Below are positions 25,398-32,754 of a stretch of 34,752 bases of DNA, piece after piece (position 1 is the stretch's first letter; the number at the start of each line of letters is the position of its first letter). Made by a program: the position numbers and the translations under genes. This DNA is from Deltaproteobacteria bacterium (lineage in GTDB: Bacteria; Bdellovibrionota; JAJCYS01): contig JAJCYS010000048.1 in NCBI GenBank assembly GCA_029262815.1, positions 1-34,752 on the forward strand. The letters run 5' to 3'. Under the pieces are notes generated by a model. It was given only the letters and a program-made list of their open reading frames with translations, did not search any database and was not told the origin of the DNA.

Positions 25398-26651
25398 ATG
25401 GCACAGATAGATAATATACAGTTTAATATTCGCTCGAGTGAGCCGGAGTGGTTGACAAAGTTTCGAAAAAAGAGCTGGGATCTTTTCTCAAAGCAGAAGT
25501 GGGCTGATTTGGATTTAGAGGAATGGCGGTATGTGGAACCTCAGTCTCTTTATGAAAATATGAAAACCTCCGCCAATGGACATTTACGTCGTCCACATCT
25601 TTCAAAAAATGAGCACGCACTTTTAGTCACTCATGCAAATGAATCCGAAGAAAAAGCAACTTTTTCAAACGAACTGCCTATTCAAGTGAGTACCTTAGGT
25701 GACTTAAATGAGACCGACGCCAAGGATGTGCTATCTATTTTAAACCTTCCCTTAACGCATCACAGACAAGATGTATTTGGCTCGCTCAACCTAGCTTGCT
25801 TCAACCAAAGCACATATATTTCGATCGAAGAAGGTGCATGTATCGATGCACCTCTAATTTTGGATCAAATTGTTTCTAGTCCGATTTCCTTATTGGTTGT
25901 TCACCTCAAGGAGCGAAGTAACTTGAACTTAGTAGAACGCTGGTCGAGTGGCGCTTCAGATTCAAATAATATACACCATGCTAGGGTGATTTGTCTTTTG
26001 GAGACGGGATCAAAACTGAGTTTTATGAGCACACAAAATGTGAATGAAGAGAGTCAACTGTTGAGTCATCATCATTTCTTCCTTCATAAGGATGCACAAC
26101 TCGAAGCCACCTATTTGCCGTTGGGCGGAGCATTGAGTCGACAGGAACAATTGGTTACTTTCCTGGGTGAAGGGGCTCACGCTAAAACCAATGGGCTTGT
26201 TTTCGGTCATAAGAAGCAAGTTTTTGATTTTCATTCTGTTCAACATCATGATGTCCCAAGGTGTGAGAGTGACTTGTTCTTTAGGAACGTAGTGACAGAT
26301 CAGTCAAAATCAATATTTGTGGGTAATGTAGCTATTCGTGAAGGCGCATCTGGTACTGTTGCCAATCAAGCAAACAAGAATCTACTTCTTTCGGCTGAAG
26401 CTGAAGCTGTGACAACGCCAAAGTTGGAAATCGATACAGAGGATGTTGTGTGTGGCCATGGTGCTACAGTTGCAACGTTGAGTGAAACTGAGATATTTTA
26501 CCTTCAAAGTCGAGGCTTGACCCGCGAACAAGCTATTAAAATGATAGTTGGCGGATTCTTCTCTCCTATTTTAGAGCGTTTGCCTGCAGGGTTGGTCCGA
26601 GATGAAGTTTTAGAGTCCGTAGAACAACGGATACAAGAGGTTTCGTTGTGA
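25398..26651 (+). CDS. sufD: Fe-S assembly protein SufD
   Basis: 417 residues, paralogue of SufB. A variable N-terminal half contains the WADLDLEEWRYVEP motif; the core has HHFFLHKDAQLEATYLPLGG and VSLSETE-type end segments: EDVVCGHGATVATLSETEIF (conserved Cys/His pair), [20 protein letters not shown]. Forms SufBC2D. Stop overlaps the Rieske gene by 3 nt (GTGA). Confidence 0.95.
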   Translation: MAQIDNIQFNIRSSEPEWLTKFRKKSWDLFSKQKWADLDLEEWRYVEPQSLYENMKTSANGHLRRPHLSKNEHALLVTHANESEEKATFSNELPIQVSTLGDLNETDAKDVLSILNLPLTHHRQDVFGSLNLACFNQSTYISIEEGACIDAPLILDQIVSSPISLLVVHLKERSNLNLVERWSSGASDSNNIHHARVICLLETGSKLSFMSTQNVNEESQLLSHHHFFLHKDAQLEATYLPLGGALSRQEQLVTFLGEGAHAKTNGLVFGHKKQVFDFHSVQHHDVPRCESDLFFRNVVTDQSKSIFVGNVAIREGASGTVANQANKNLLLSAEAEAVTTPKLEIDTEDVVCGHGATVATLSETEIFYLQSRGLTREQAIKMIVGGFFSPILERLPAGLVRDEVLESVEQRIQEVSL

Positions 26652-26956
26652 AATGGGAGAAAATCTGTACATTAACTGAACTTAAAGAAGCTCAAATCCA
26701 TTCTGTCTCATTAGAGACAGGCAAAAAAATTATTCTCATTCGTGATAAAGACGATGTTTATGCTTTAGAAAATTGTTGTTCTCATGATCAAGGTGATCTC
26801 GAAGGGGGACAAGTCTATGATGGGTTAGTGGAATGTCCCAGACATGGTGCTTTATTCGATGTCTGTACTGGAGAAGCTAAAGGCCTGCCTGCTACCCGCG
26901 GCATAGGCTCATTCCCTGTCGAAATTCGAGATGGGGTGGTTTATGTCTCCGTTTAA
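26648..26956 (+). CDS. Rieske-type [2Fe-2S] ferredoxin in the suf operon
   Basis: 102 residues, GTG start overlapping the sufD stop. The two Rieske ligand boxes are present: CSH in NCCSHDQGDLEGG (CxH) and CPRH in VECPRHGALFDVCTG (CxxH), so it is a soluble NirD/BphF-like Rieske protein. Probably an electron donor, perhaps reducing persulfide or Fe during cluster building; that role is inferred from position only. The 3' end overlaps sufS by 14 nt. Confidence 0.92.
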   Translation: MKWEKICTLTELKEAQIHSVSLETGKKIILIRDKDDVYALENCCSHDQGDLEGGQVYDGLVECPRHGALFDVCTGEAKGLPATRGIGSFPVEIRDGVVYVSV

Positions 26957-28178
26957 TCGATCTCTCAGACAAGATTTTCCATCCCTTCAAAAAATGGTAC
27001 ACGGAAAACCCTACGTCTTTCTTGATTCAGCTGCCAGTAGTCTAAAGCCAACCTCAATGGTTCAGGCGATGAGTGATTTCATGTTAGGCCCTTATGCAAA
27101 TATTCATCGGGGCGTGTATCACGATTCTTTAAAGTCGACAGAGTTATTTGAAAATGCACGCGAAGAACTCTTATCTTTTTTTGGTGGAAATTCTCAAGAA
27201 GATGTTTTGATTTTCACCAGAAATGCAACTGATGCGGTAAATGTAACTGCATTTTCAATATTCGAACCTTATGTAAAAGAGGGCGATACCATTCTGTTGA
27301 CTGTAATGGAACACCACGCCAACTTGGTGCCTTGGCAAGTATTAGCCAAGCGAAAAAAAGCAAAGCTAGCATATGTATCCTTAACGGATGACCACCAGCT
27401 TGATCTTCAAGAATTTGAGAAAGCATGTAAAACACATAAACCAGCTGTGGCTGCATTTTCTTTTATCAGTAATGTCCTAGGAACAATCAACCCTGTTCAA
27501 AGTATGGCAAAAATGGCTCATCAGCAAGGTTCTAAAGTCTTGGTTGACGCAGCACAAGCAGGGATGCATGAATCTGTTCAGTTTAATCTCGTGGACTCTG
27601 ATGTGACTGTTATGACTGCACATAAGATGTTGGGCCCAACAGGAATTGGATGTCTGATTGCAAAACGAAATTTGTTAGAAAAGGCTGAGCCTTATCAGTT
27701 CGGAGGTGACATGATAGCCAAGGTGGATTACGAATCATCCACTTGGAACACGTTACCCAATAAGTTTGAAGCGGGAACGCCCCCTATTGCTGAAGTTGTG
27801 GGATGGGCTGCCGCATGTGCGTATCTGGAGGAGTTGGGATGGCCTGCCATTCATGAACATGAGCATCTACTCTTGTCTGCCGCATATGAGCGACTGAAAC
27901 AGATGAAGGGTGTGACTTTATATGGCCCTAAAGATCCCAATAATCGATCGAGTGTGATTAGTTTTAATATTAAAGGTGTGCATGCCCACGATGTGGGTAC
28001 AATCTTGGATCAAGAAGGGGTGGCTGTTCGTGTGGGTCACCATTGTGCACAAATTTTGATGAAAACCTTGAAGGTGCCAGCGACTGTTCGGATGAGTGTG
28101 GGTGTGTATACGACCATAGAAGATATTGACGCATTTGAATCAGCGCTAAAAAAAGTATACGAGGTGTTTCGCCTATGA
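26943..28178 (+). CDS. sufS: Cysteine desulfurase SufS
   Basis: 411 residues from ATG 26943 (GGGGTGG just upstream); an in-frame ATG at 26931 is possible. PLP aminotransferase class V fold: FLDSAASSLKP, YANIHRGVYHDS, MEHHANLVPWQ, VLVDAAQAGMH, the PLP-lysine in TAHKMLGPTGIG, and the catalytic Cys in RVGHHCAQILM near the C-terminus. Supplies sulfur from cysteine as persulfide. The short loop around this Cys is that of SufS (group II), which needs a sulfur acceptor; SufU downstream fills that role. Overlaps sufU by 4 nt. Confidence 0.96.
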   Translation: MSPFNRSLRQDFPSLQKMVHGKPYVFLDSAASSLKPTSMVQAMSDFMLGPYANIHRGVYHDSLKSTELFENAREELLSFFGGNSQEDVLIFTRNATDAVNVTAFSIFEPYVKEGDTILLTVMEHHANLVPWQVLAKRKKAKLAYVSLTDDHQLDLQEFEKACKTHKPAVAAFSFISNVLGTINPVQSMAKMAHQQGSKVLVDAAQAGMHESVQFNLVDSDVTVMTAHKMLGPTGIGCLIAKRNLLEKAEPYQFGGDMIAKVDYESSTWNTLPNKFEAGTPPIAEVVGWAAACAYLEELGWPAIHEHEHLLLSAAYERLKQMKGVTLYGPKDPNNRSSVISFNIKGVHAHDVGTILDQEGVAVRVGHHCAQILMKTLKVPATVRMSVGVYTTIEDIDAFESALKKVYEVFRL

Positions 28179-28642
28179 ACGATGCCTTAAAAGAGTTGTA
28201 TCAGGATGTCATCATTGACCATTACAATCATCCAAGATGTAATGAGCCGATCGTGCCAGCAACATCAGAAGCTGATGGTGTGAATCCTTTGTGCGGAGAT
28301 GAAGTGTCCTTGACACTTAAAATCCAAGAGTCAATGGTCGTATCAGAAATAGGCGTGTGTACACAAGGATGTAGTATTTGCACAGCCAGTGGGTCCATTA
28401 TGGCTGAAGAATTGGAAGGGAAGTCGATTTCTGATATCAAATCCTCAATAGATGCATTTAAAGGCATGATGGCTGGGGGAGACGTGTTATCAAGCACGAG
28501 TGGGGATATTGAGGCCTTAAGCGGTGTAAAATTATTTCCTGTTCGGATCAAGTGTGCATTGTTACCCTGGATGACGTTACAGCAAGCAATTGATCAGTAC
28601 GAAGGCGTTTCAAAAGAAAATCATATAAGTACAGAGGAGTGA
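28175..28642 (+). CDS. sufU: SufU, zinc-type sulfurtransferase/IscU-like
   Basis: 155 residues. The three IscU-fold cysteines are visible: NPLCGDE, GCSICTASGSIM and RIKCALLPW, with the Asp of CGDE. The 15-20 residue insertion between the second and third Cys (DAFKGMMAGGD region) and the SufS neighbour are typical of SufU rather than IscU. It takes persulfide sulfur from SufS by zinc-ligand swap (family knowledge). ATGA overlap with sufS; no sufE or sufA is seen in this operon. Confidence 0.93.
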   Translation: MNDALKELYQDVIIDHYNHPRCNEPIVPATSEADGVNPLCGDEVSLTLKIQESMVVSEIGVCTQGCSICTASGSIMAEELEGKSISDIKSSIDAFKGMMAGGDVLSSTSGDIEALSGVKLFPVRIKCALLPWMTLQQAIDQYEGVSKENHISTEE

Positions 28643-28646
28643 GCAT

Positions 28647-28949
28647 ATGACACGAGAAGAATTAATTGAAGTGATTCGACCCGTAACAGATCCTGAGATT
28701 GGAATCAGCATTGTGGATTTGGGACTCATCTACGACGCGCAAGTGACTGATGAAGGCAAAGTTCATGTGACCATGACATTGACGAGTCCAGGGTGTCCTG
28801 CTGGGCCAGAAATTATGGGTGCTGTAGATGCAAGTATTCGAGCACATACACCTTATGATGATGTAGCTGTTGAGTTGGTTTGGGAACCGAAATGGGATCC
28901 TGAAGTCATGGCGTCTGATGAAGGCAAAGACGTACTAGGTATCTGGTAG
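28647..28949 (+). CDS. MIP18/DUF59 family protein, SufT-like
   Basis: 100 residues: a single MIP18 domain with TDPEIGISIVDLGLIYDAQV and MTLTSPGCPAGPEI (conserved Cys), ending in LVWEPKWDPEVMASDEGK. Proteins of this type mature Fe-S clusters in target enzymes and are often last in suf operons (SufT). 4 nt after sufU. Similar to the N-terminal domain of Mrp at 3730-4875, but with the conserved Cys. Confidence 0.92.
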   Translation: MTREELIEVIRPVTDPEIGISIVDLGLIYDAQVTDEGKVHVTMTLTSPGCPAGPEIMGAVDASIRAHTPYDDVAVELVWEPKWDPEVMASDEGKDVLGIW

Positions 28950-29001
28950 CTTTTCGGACAAAACTAAAATTCCAATCTACCAACCGCTAAACTCCCTGAT
29001 T

Positions 29002-29031
29002 TTACTGGGGTGACAAGTTGCCTTTTATAAT
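29002..29031 (+). promoter_or_regulatory. Promoter candidate for the lipoprotein gene
   Basis: A perfect TATAAT (29026-29031) with a poor -35 (TTACTG, 29002-29007, 18-nt spacing). Predicted start near 29038, about 30 nt before the GTG start. No clear terminator for the suf operon was found in the 119-nt gap. Confidence 0.35.
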
Positions 29032-29068
29032 TCCTTAAGGTCCTGTACAATTTGCCGATAACGTCCAT

Positions 29069-30562
29069 GTGAGAGTATATATAACAATTGGGTGTATGGT
29101 CGTTTGTTTTGCTTTTGTAATGGGATGTGGCGGAGGCAAGAAGAAATCTGGGGATAAGACAGATCGCAATATCTCAAGCACGGATCCTAATCAACCTACA
29201 ACACCAACTGGTCCTACCGATCCTAAGCCCACTGATCCAGCAATTCCTCCCATTCCGGGCGTGTGTCAACCTTCAAATTTATTTGATGTGAATTTAGAAG
29301 GGCGCAGTCCGAGCGAGCGCATTCTTTCTGTTTATGATGTTGTGGGTCAAGACGGTCAAGCTGAAGTGGTTACCAATATGGGTGTGTATCAAAAAACGGC
29401 CCAGGGTGTGTATCAACGGATCATCAATTTAAATTTGGGTGAGGTTCGACATCTTGTTATTCACAATTCGAAACCTAAAAATGGAATATACAAAAAAGGT
29501 TCTTATGCATGGGCTTATAAAGACAATGCTTATTCACTTTGGGTACGTCCCGGACGATTTGTAAAATCTACAGGTAATGTCATGGATTTATTTGTTGTTC
29601 GCCAATCCGATCGTGGTGTGGGTGAAATGATGGTTTATTCCTATGATGAACGTAATAAACTATATGCTAAAGCATGGCCCAGACAAGGAACGGCTTCAAT
29701 AACTGGCTATTTCCCGACGCGTGTAAGACCTATTGGTGCGGGCCAATTGTTTAAATCGGATCAATCTCTGTGGGGTGTGTTGTTCGGATACACGAATGAA
29801 GACTACTATACCAAGTTGAGCAGTGGTCCAGTTTCATATTGGTCTAAAGGTCAGCAATATCAGGTTCAAAAACACAGTTCAAATATTATGTATTTACAAT
29901 TTTATCAAGATGGTGGCATCAGAACGGGTGAAGCGACTTCAACCCTTGGCCTTGGATATAGGCGTGATGTAGATTGGGCAATGGGACATTTTGCTAAACT
30001 GCCGCCGCCTCAAGATGATCGAGTCTCAGTTGCTGCATTGAGCAGATGCCATAAGGAATGGCCGAATACAGATGAAGAGATGGCGTCTGTGGGTGATTCT
30101 CAAATCGCTATTGATCATGGGTGTCCCAAGGGTGGGTATGTCTTATGGTCAAAAAACGAGGGAGGTCAAGCAGCAGGTGGATCACCAGAACTCTACCTCA
30201 CTAAAATAAAGCCCTCACCGGTTGTGAGCTTTAATCGGATTGAGTCAAAATGGCCTGGGTACTATGGCCGGATGTTATCAGGACGTATCGATAGCGACAA
30301 GTATGATGATTTGTTGGTAATTCACCCCAATGGAACATCAAAAGGCGCTTTGGATGCGGCCCTATGCGTTCTCAAAAACAAAGAGGGTGAAGGGTTTGAA
30401 GATTCTTGTTATATAAATGCAACCATTCCTACTAAAGATCCCAAGGACCGTTACTTTACTGCAGATTTGGATAGTGATAATCGTACTGAATTGGTAGTTG
30501 AAAAATATAACCCATCAGGTTCACCAGATATAAAGGCTATGAACTTCAATAACTGTAATTAA
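29069..30562 (+). CDS. Lipoprotein with integrin/VCBS-like repeats
   Basis: 497 residues, GTG start. Signal peptide with lipobox around VMGC (Cys20), followed by GGGKKKSGDK, so a lipid-anchored envelope or surface protein. Residues 32-64 are a Pro/Thr-rich linker (PTTPTGPTDPKPTDP). The remaining 430 residues are beta-rich; near the end two segments, SGRIDSDKYDDLLVIHPNG and FTADLDSDNRTELVVEKYN, have the DxDxDxxxEL pattern of FG-GAP/VCBS propeller blades with calcium-like Asp loops. Ligand unknown. It stands alone, convergent with the PFK gene 26 nt away. Confidence 0.8.
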   Translation: MRVYITIGCMVVCFAFVMGCGGGKKKSGDKTDRNISSTDPNQPTTPTGPTDPKPTDPAIPPIPGVCQPSNLFDVNLEGRSPSERILSVYDVVGQDGQAEVVTNMGVYQKTAQGVYQRIINLNLGEVRHLVIHNSKPKNGIYKKGSYAWAYKDNAYSLWVRPGRFVKSTGNVMDLFVVRQSDRGVGEMMVYSYDERNKLYAKAWPRQGTASITGYFPTRVRPIGAGQLFKSDQSLWGVLFGYTNEDYYTKLSSGPVSYWSKGQQYQVQKHSSNIMYLQFYQDGGIRTGEATSTLGLGYRRDVDWAMGHFAKLPPPQDDRVSVAALSRCHKEWPNTDEEMASVGDSQIAIDHGCPKGGYVLWSKNEGGQAAGGSPELYLTKIKPSPVVSFNRIESKWPGYYGRMLSGRIDSDKYDDLLVIHPNGTSKGALDAALCVLKNKEGEGFEDSCYINATIPTKDPKDRYFTADLDSDNRTELVVEKYNPSGSPDIKAMNFNNCN

Positions 30563-30588
30563 AGTAGAATCCTTTATGAGGACACGCC

Positions 30589-31821
30589 CTAATTCGCAAT
30601 GTAAGAAAATCGTTTTTGAAATGCTTCGCTATCGAGCCCACAGACTTCGGCTAATCTATTGAGCTGATCAGGGTCCGAAAAGTCTTTAAGTTTCAACTTA
30701 ATCATGTACGTTTGTGCGATGTGGTACGCAGGTGCAGCTGTATCAACAAGTCGCACTTTTGAGCGTCCTGTTTGCATATCCATCATGTCGTTAAAAGAAA
30801 TGGGTGTAAAGAGCATGTTTTCAACAGTAATAACGACTGCACTGCCTCCATTGATAAGGTGTGTTGCTGCTAAGAACCCTAGATCTCGGGTGTACGCCAT
30901 ATCAAATGGGATGGGGTCAGCACATCTGAGTTCATACCCGATATTGGTGTTAACCAAAGTCAGAGAAATTCCGAGCTCTCTTAGTGCAGTTTGAACTGCA
31001 TTTTTGACAATTTCGCCAAATTGAATTTCAGCATAGCGAATATGGCCATGCTCATCACGTTCCGCAGTTTGAACTTCTTGCAAGTCTTTAGAGCGGATGC
31101 GTTCGATAATGCCTTCGGCCAAGACAACAAGTCCATCTTGTTTACCTGAGGTCAGGCGTTTAATAATACTTCCTGCAATTGTGTCCGCGATAGTTTTAAG
31201 CGATGTATCATTCGGAAACTCTTCTGGAATGAGGGTGAGGGTCGCTCCAGCGGCTTTGCCGATTCCTAATGCGAGAAGGCCAGACTTACGGCCCATTGAT
31301 GTAACAAAGTACCATCGATTGGTGGTTTGGGCGTCATTCATAAGATTTTTAACAAGTTGAACACCTAAGTGTCGCGCAGTCTGATATCCAAATGTGCTTT
31401 GACCATGAGGTAAATTCAGATCATTGTCTATGGTTTTGGGTACATGCACCACGGAGATATCAGGTGCAATTTTTACAACTTGGCTGGCACTGAAAAGAGT
31501 ATCGTCGCCACCAATTGTGATTAGTTTTTTGATACCCAACTTACGAAGGGTAGCAACAACGGTTTCTAAGTGCTTAGGGTCTTTGGTCGGATTGTCACGG
31601 GCAGTACCTAAAATTGATCCACCCTGAAAATGAATGCGGCTGACCTGTTCAGATTCAAGTGGAATAGTGTGATCAGTTTGCCCTTTTATGAGCCACTTGA
31701 ACCCTTCTAAAATGCCAACGACTTCGGTGTTGTTGAGATTGGCGCATATTGTCGCGGTCCCAATGACGCTATTAATACCTGGTGCAGGTCCTCCACCGAC
31801 TAATATACCTATTTTTTCCAT
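30589..31821 (-). CDS. 6-phosphofructokinase, PPi-dependent type
   Basis: 410 residues. Phosphofructokinase fold: GGGPAPGINSVIG at the N-terminus, GGDDT (104-108), PKTIDND (128-134, D132 the catalytic base) and MGRKSG (176-181). Asp after GGD in GGDDT and the Lys of PKTIDND are the markers of pyrophosphate-using enzymes; ATP enzymes carry GGDGS and PGTIDND. So it probably interconverts fructose-6-P and fructose-1,6-bisP with PPi, usable in both directions. Its start lies inside the end of the upstream thioredoxin-fold gene (13-nt overlap), so translation is coupled. Confidence 0.9.
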   Translation of the reverse strand: MEKIGILVGGGPAPGINSVIGTATICANLNNTEVVGILEGFKWLIKGQTDHTIPLESEQVSRIHFQGGSILGTARDNPTKDPKHLETVVATLRKLGIKKLITIGGDDTLFSASQVVKIAPDISVVHVPKTIDNDLNLPHGQSTFGYQTARHLGVQLVKNLMNDAQTTNRWYFVTSMGRKSGLLALGIGKAAGATLTLIPEEFPNDTSLKTIADTIAGSIIKRLTSGKQDGLVVLAEGIIERIRSKDLQEVQTAERDEHGHIRYAEIQFGEIVKNAVQTALRELGISLTLVNTNIGYELRCADPIPFDMAYTRDLGFLAATHLINGGSAVVITVENMLFTPISFNDMMDMQTGRSKVRLVDTAAPAYHIAQTYMIKLKLKDFSDPDQLNRLAEVCGLDSEAFQKRFSYIAN

Positions 31822-32357
31822 TTTATTGAGCAGCCCATAGAAGGTTTTTGTTCTTGAGAAACAAGTTTTTGATTGAGTAAATTTGAGATGGCATTTTTTA
31901 AGTCCTCATGTGAAACCTTAGAAGTATCATCCCAGCTATCATCCAGTCGTCCTCGATATTGCAAGAATCTTGCTTTGTCATATACGAAGAAATCTGGCGT
32001 ACAAACGGCGCCATAGATTCGAGCGGTTTCTTGAGACTCATCAAGTAAGTAAGGGAAGGGCAAATGTTTTTCTTCTGCAAGGATTTTCATGTTCTCGAAA
32101 TTATCTTCGGGGTAATTTTCGACATCATTTGCACTAATGCCGTAGAACTGAACGGATTTATCTTCAAACGCGTTTGTTAAATTGATCAATCTATCTAGAA
32201 TGGCTTTGACGTAAGGACAGTGGTTACAGATAAACATAATGACTACAACATCGTTGGTACAAGAAGAGAGACTGTATTGATGTCCATCCGTGCCTGGTAA
32301 TGCAAAATCTGGAGCCTTGGCGCCCAATTGAGTCATTTCGGAATGTAATAAAACCAT
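31809..32357 (-). CDS. Thioredoxin-fold AhpC/TSA-type redoxin
   Basis: 182 residues. Domain begins at about residue 9 (LGAKAPDFALPGTDG), then CNHCPYVK (C44, C47; a CxxC in the thioredoxin position), ISANDVENYPEDNFENMK, GAVCTPDFFVYD with the cis-Pro, and a C-terminal MGCSIKWK, a signature of this subgroup of thioredoxin-like proteins. No signal peptide, so cytoplasmic. Substrate unknown; thiol-disulfide exchange or peroxide reduction is possible. An in-frame ATG at 32336 is an alternative start; neither has a clear ribosome-binding site. It overlaps the PFK gene by 13 nt. Confidence 0.85.
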   Translation of the reverse strand: MVLLHSEMTQLGAKAPDFALPGTDGHQYSLSSCTNDVVVIMFICNHCPYVKAILDRLINLTNAFEDKSVQFYGISANDVENYPEDNFENMKILAEEKHLPFPYLLDESQETARIYGAVCTPDFFVYDKARFLQYRGRLDDSWDDTSKVSHEDLKNAISNLLNQKLVSQEQKPSMGCSIKWKK

Positions 32358-32423
32358 GCCCCAAAATATATCATATGCAACATCATCAAACTACTACTCT
32401 ATACACATGAAAAAGGAGTGTAA

Positions 32424-32524
32424 GAGATAGGCCGTTATCTGTCTCGGTTAACAGCCTCCAGCTGCTGAACTTGGCCCTCCTTGGCCGTGCAAGTTACCTC
32501 AACATGTGCTTGATAACGCCTCTC
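32424..32524. repeat. Imperfect inverted repeat, structured non-coding element
   Basis: Outer arms GAGATAGGCCGTTATC (32424-32439) and GATAACGCCTCTC (32512-32524) pair over 13 bp with two small bulges. Inside, AACTTG (32468-32473) pairs with CAAGTT (32490-32495) and GCC with GGC, and a CAGC/GCTG hairpin precedes. No coding frame fits. It lies 67-167 nt upstream of the redoxin gene and could be its leader, an RNA gene, or part of the same insertion as the next element. Confidence 0.4.
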
Positions 32525-32574
32525 ATTGCTCTAAATTTCTGTCATGATTAGGGGTAAATAATTTTGAGGAATAA

Positions 32575-32752
32575 GAACTTACGGTGCTGAATACCCTCGT
32601 AATGAAATTGAGCGAAAAAGTCAGCCACAAGGCCGCAGATTTAAAAGGCCCGCAGGTGACCTTATAAGGTCATCGAGGACATTTTAGATCGAGAACGAAG
32701 TGGTTGGTTTTTGTAGCCAATTGGAATAGAGGGTATTCAGCACCGTAAGTTC
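32575..32752. repeat. 178-bp element with perfect 24-bp terminal inverted repeats (MITE or structured RNA)
   Basis: Bases 32575-32598 (starting GAACTTACGGTGCTGAAT) are the exact reverse complement of 32729-32752. Further in, 32606-32610 pairs with 32718-32722, and 32616-32628 pairs with 32700-32712 over 13 positions, three of them G-U as plus-strand RNA. The apical 71 nt hold the palindrome TGACCTTATAAGGTCA (32657-32672) and a GGCC/GGCC stem (32631-32650). The element ends 2 nt after the pelG stop codon. No transposase frame is present and no direct repeats flank the arms, so a small non-autonomous transposon is possible but unproven. The rest of the 397-nt gene-free gap holds only the preceding element and AT-rich sequence. 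Confidence 0.8.
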
Positions 32753-32754
32753 GA

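Noticed and set aside
28950..29068. Rho-independent terminator for the suf operon
   Set aside because: Only a few bases pair around CTCCC/GGGG and no T-run follows.
32424..32524. Small SRP RNA (4.5S) in the structured gap
   Set aside because: The conserved GGAAGGAAGCAGC-type core and tetraloop are absent on both strands.
32575..32752. Integron attC site
   Set aside because: No integrase, no GTTRRRY/RYYYAAC core at the ends, and arms of 24 perfect bases are unlike attC's imperfect boxes.
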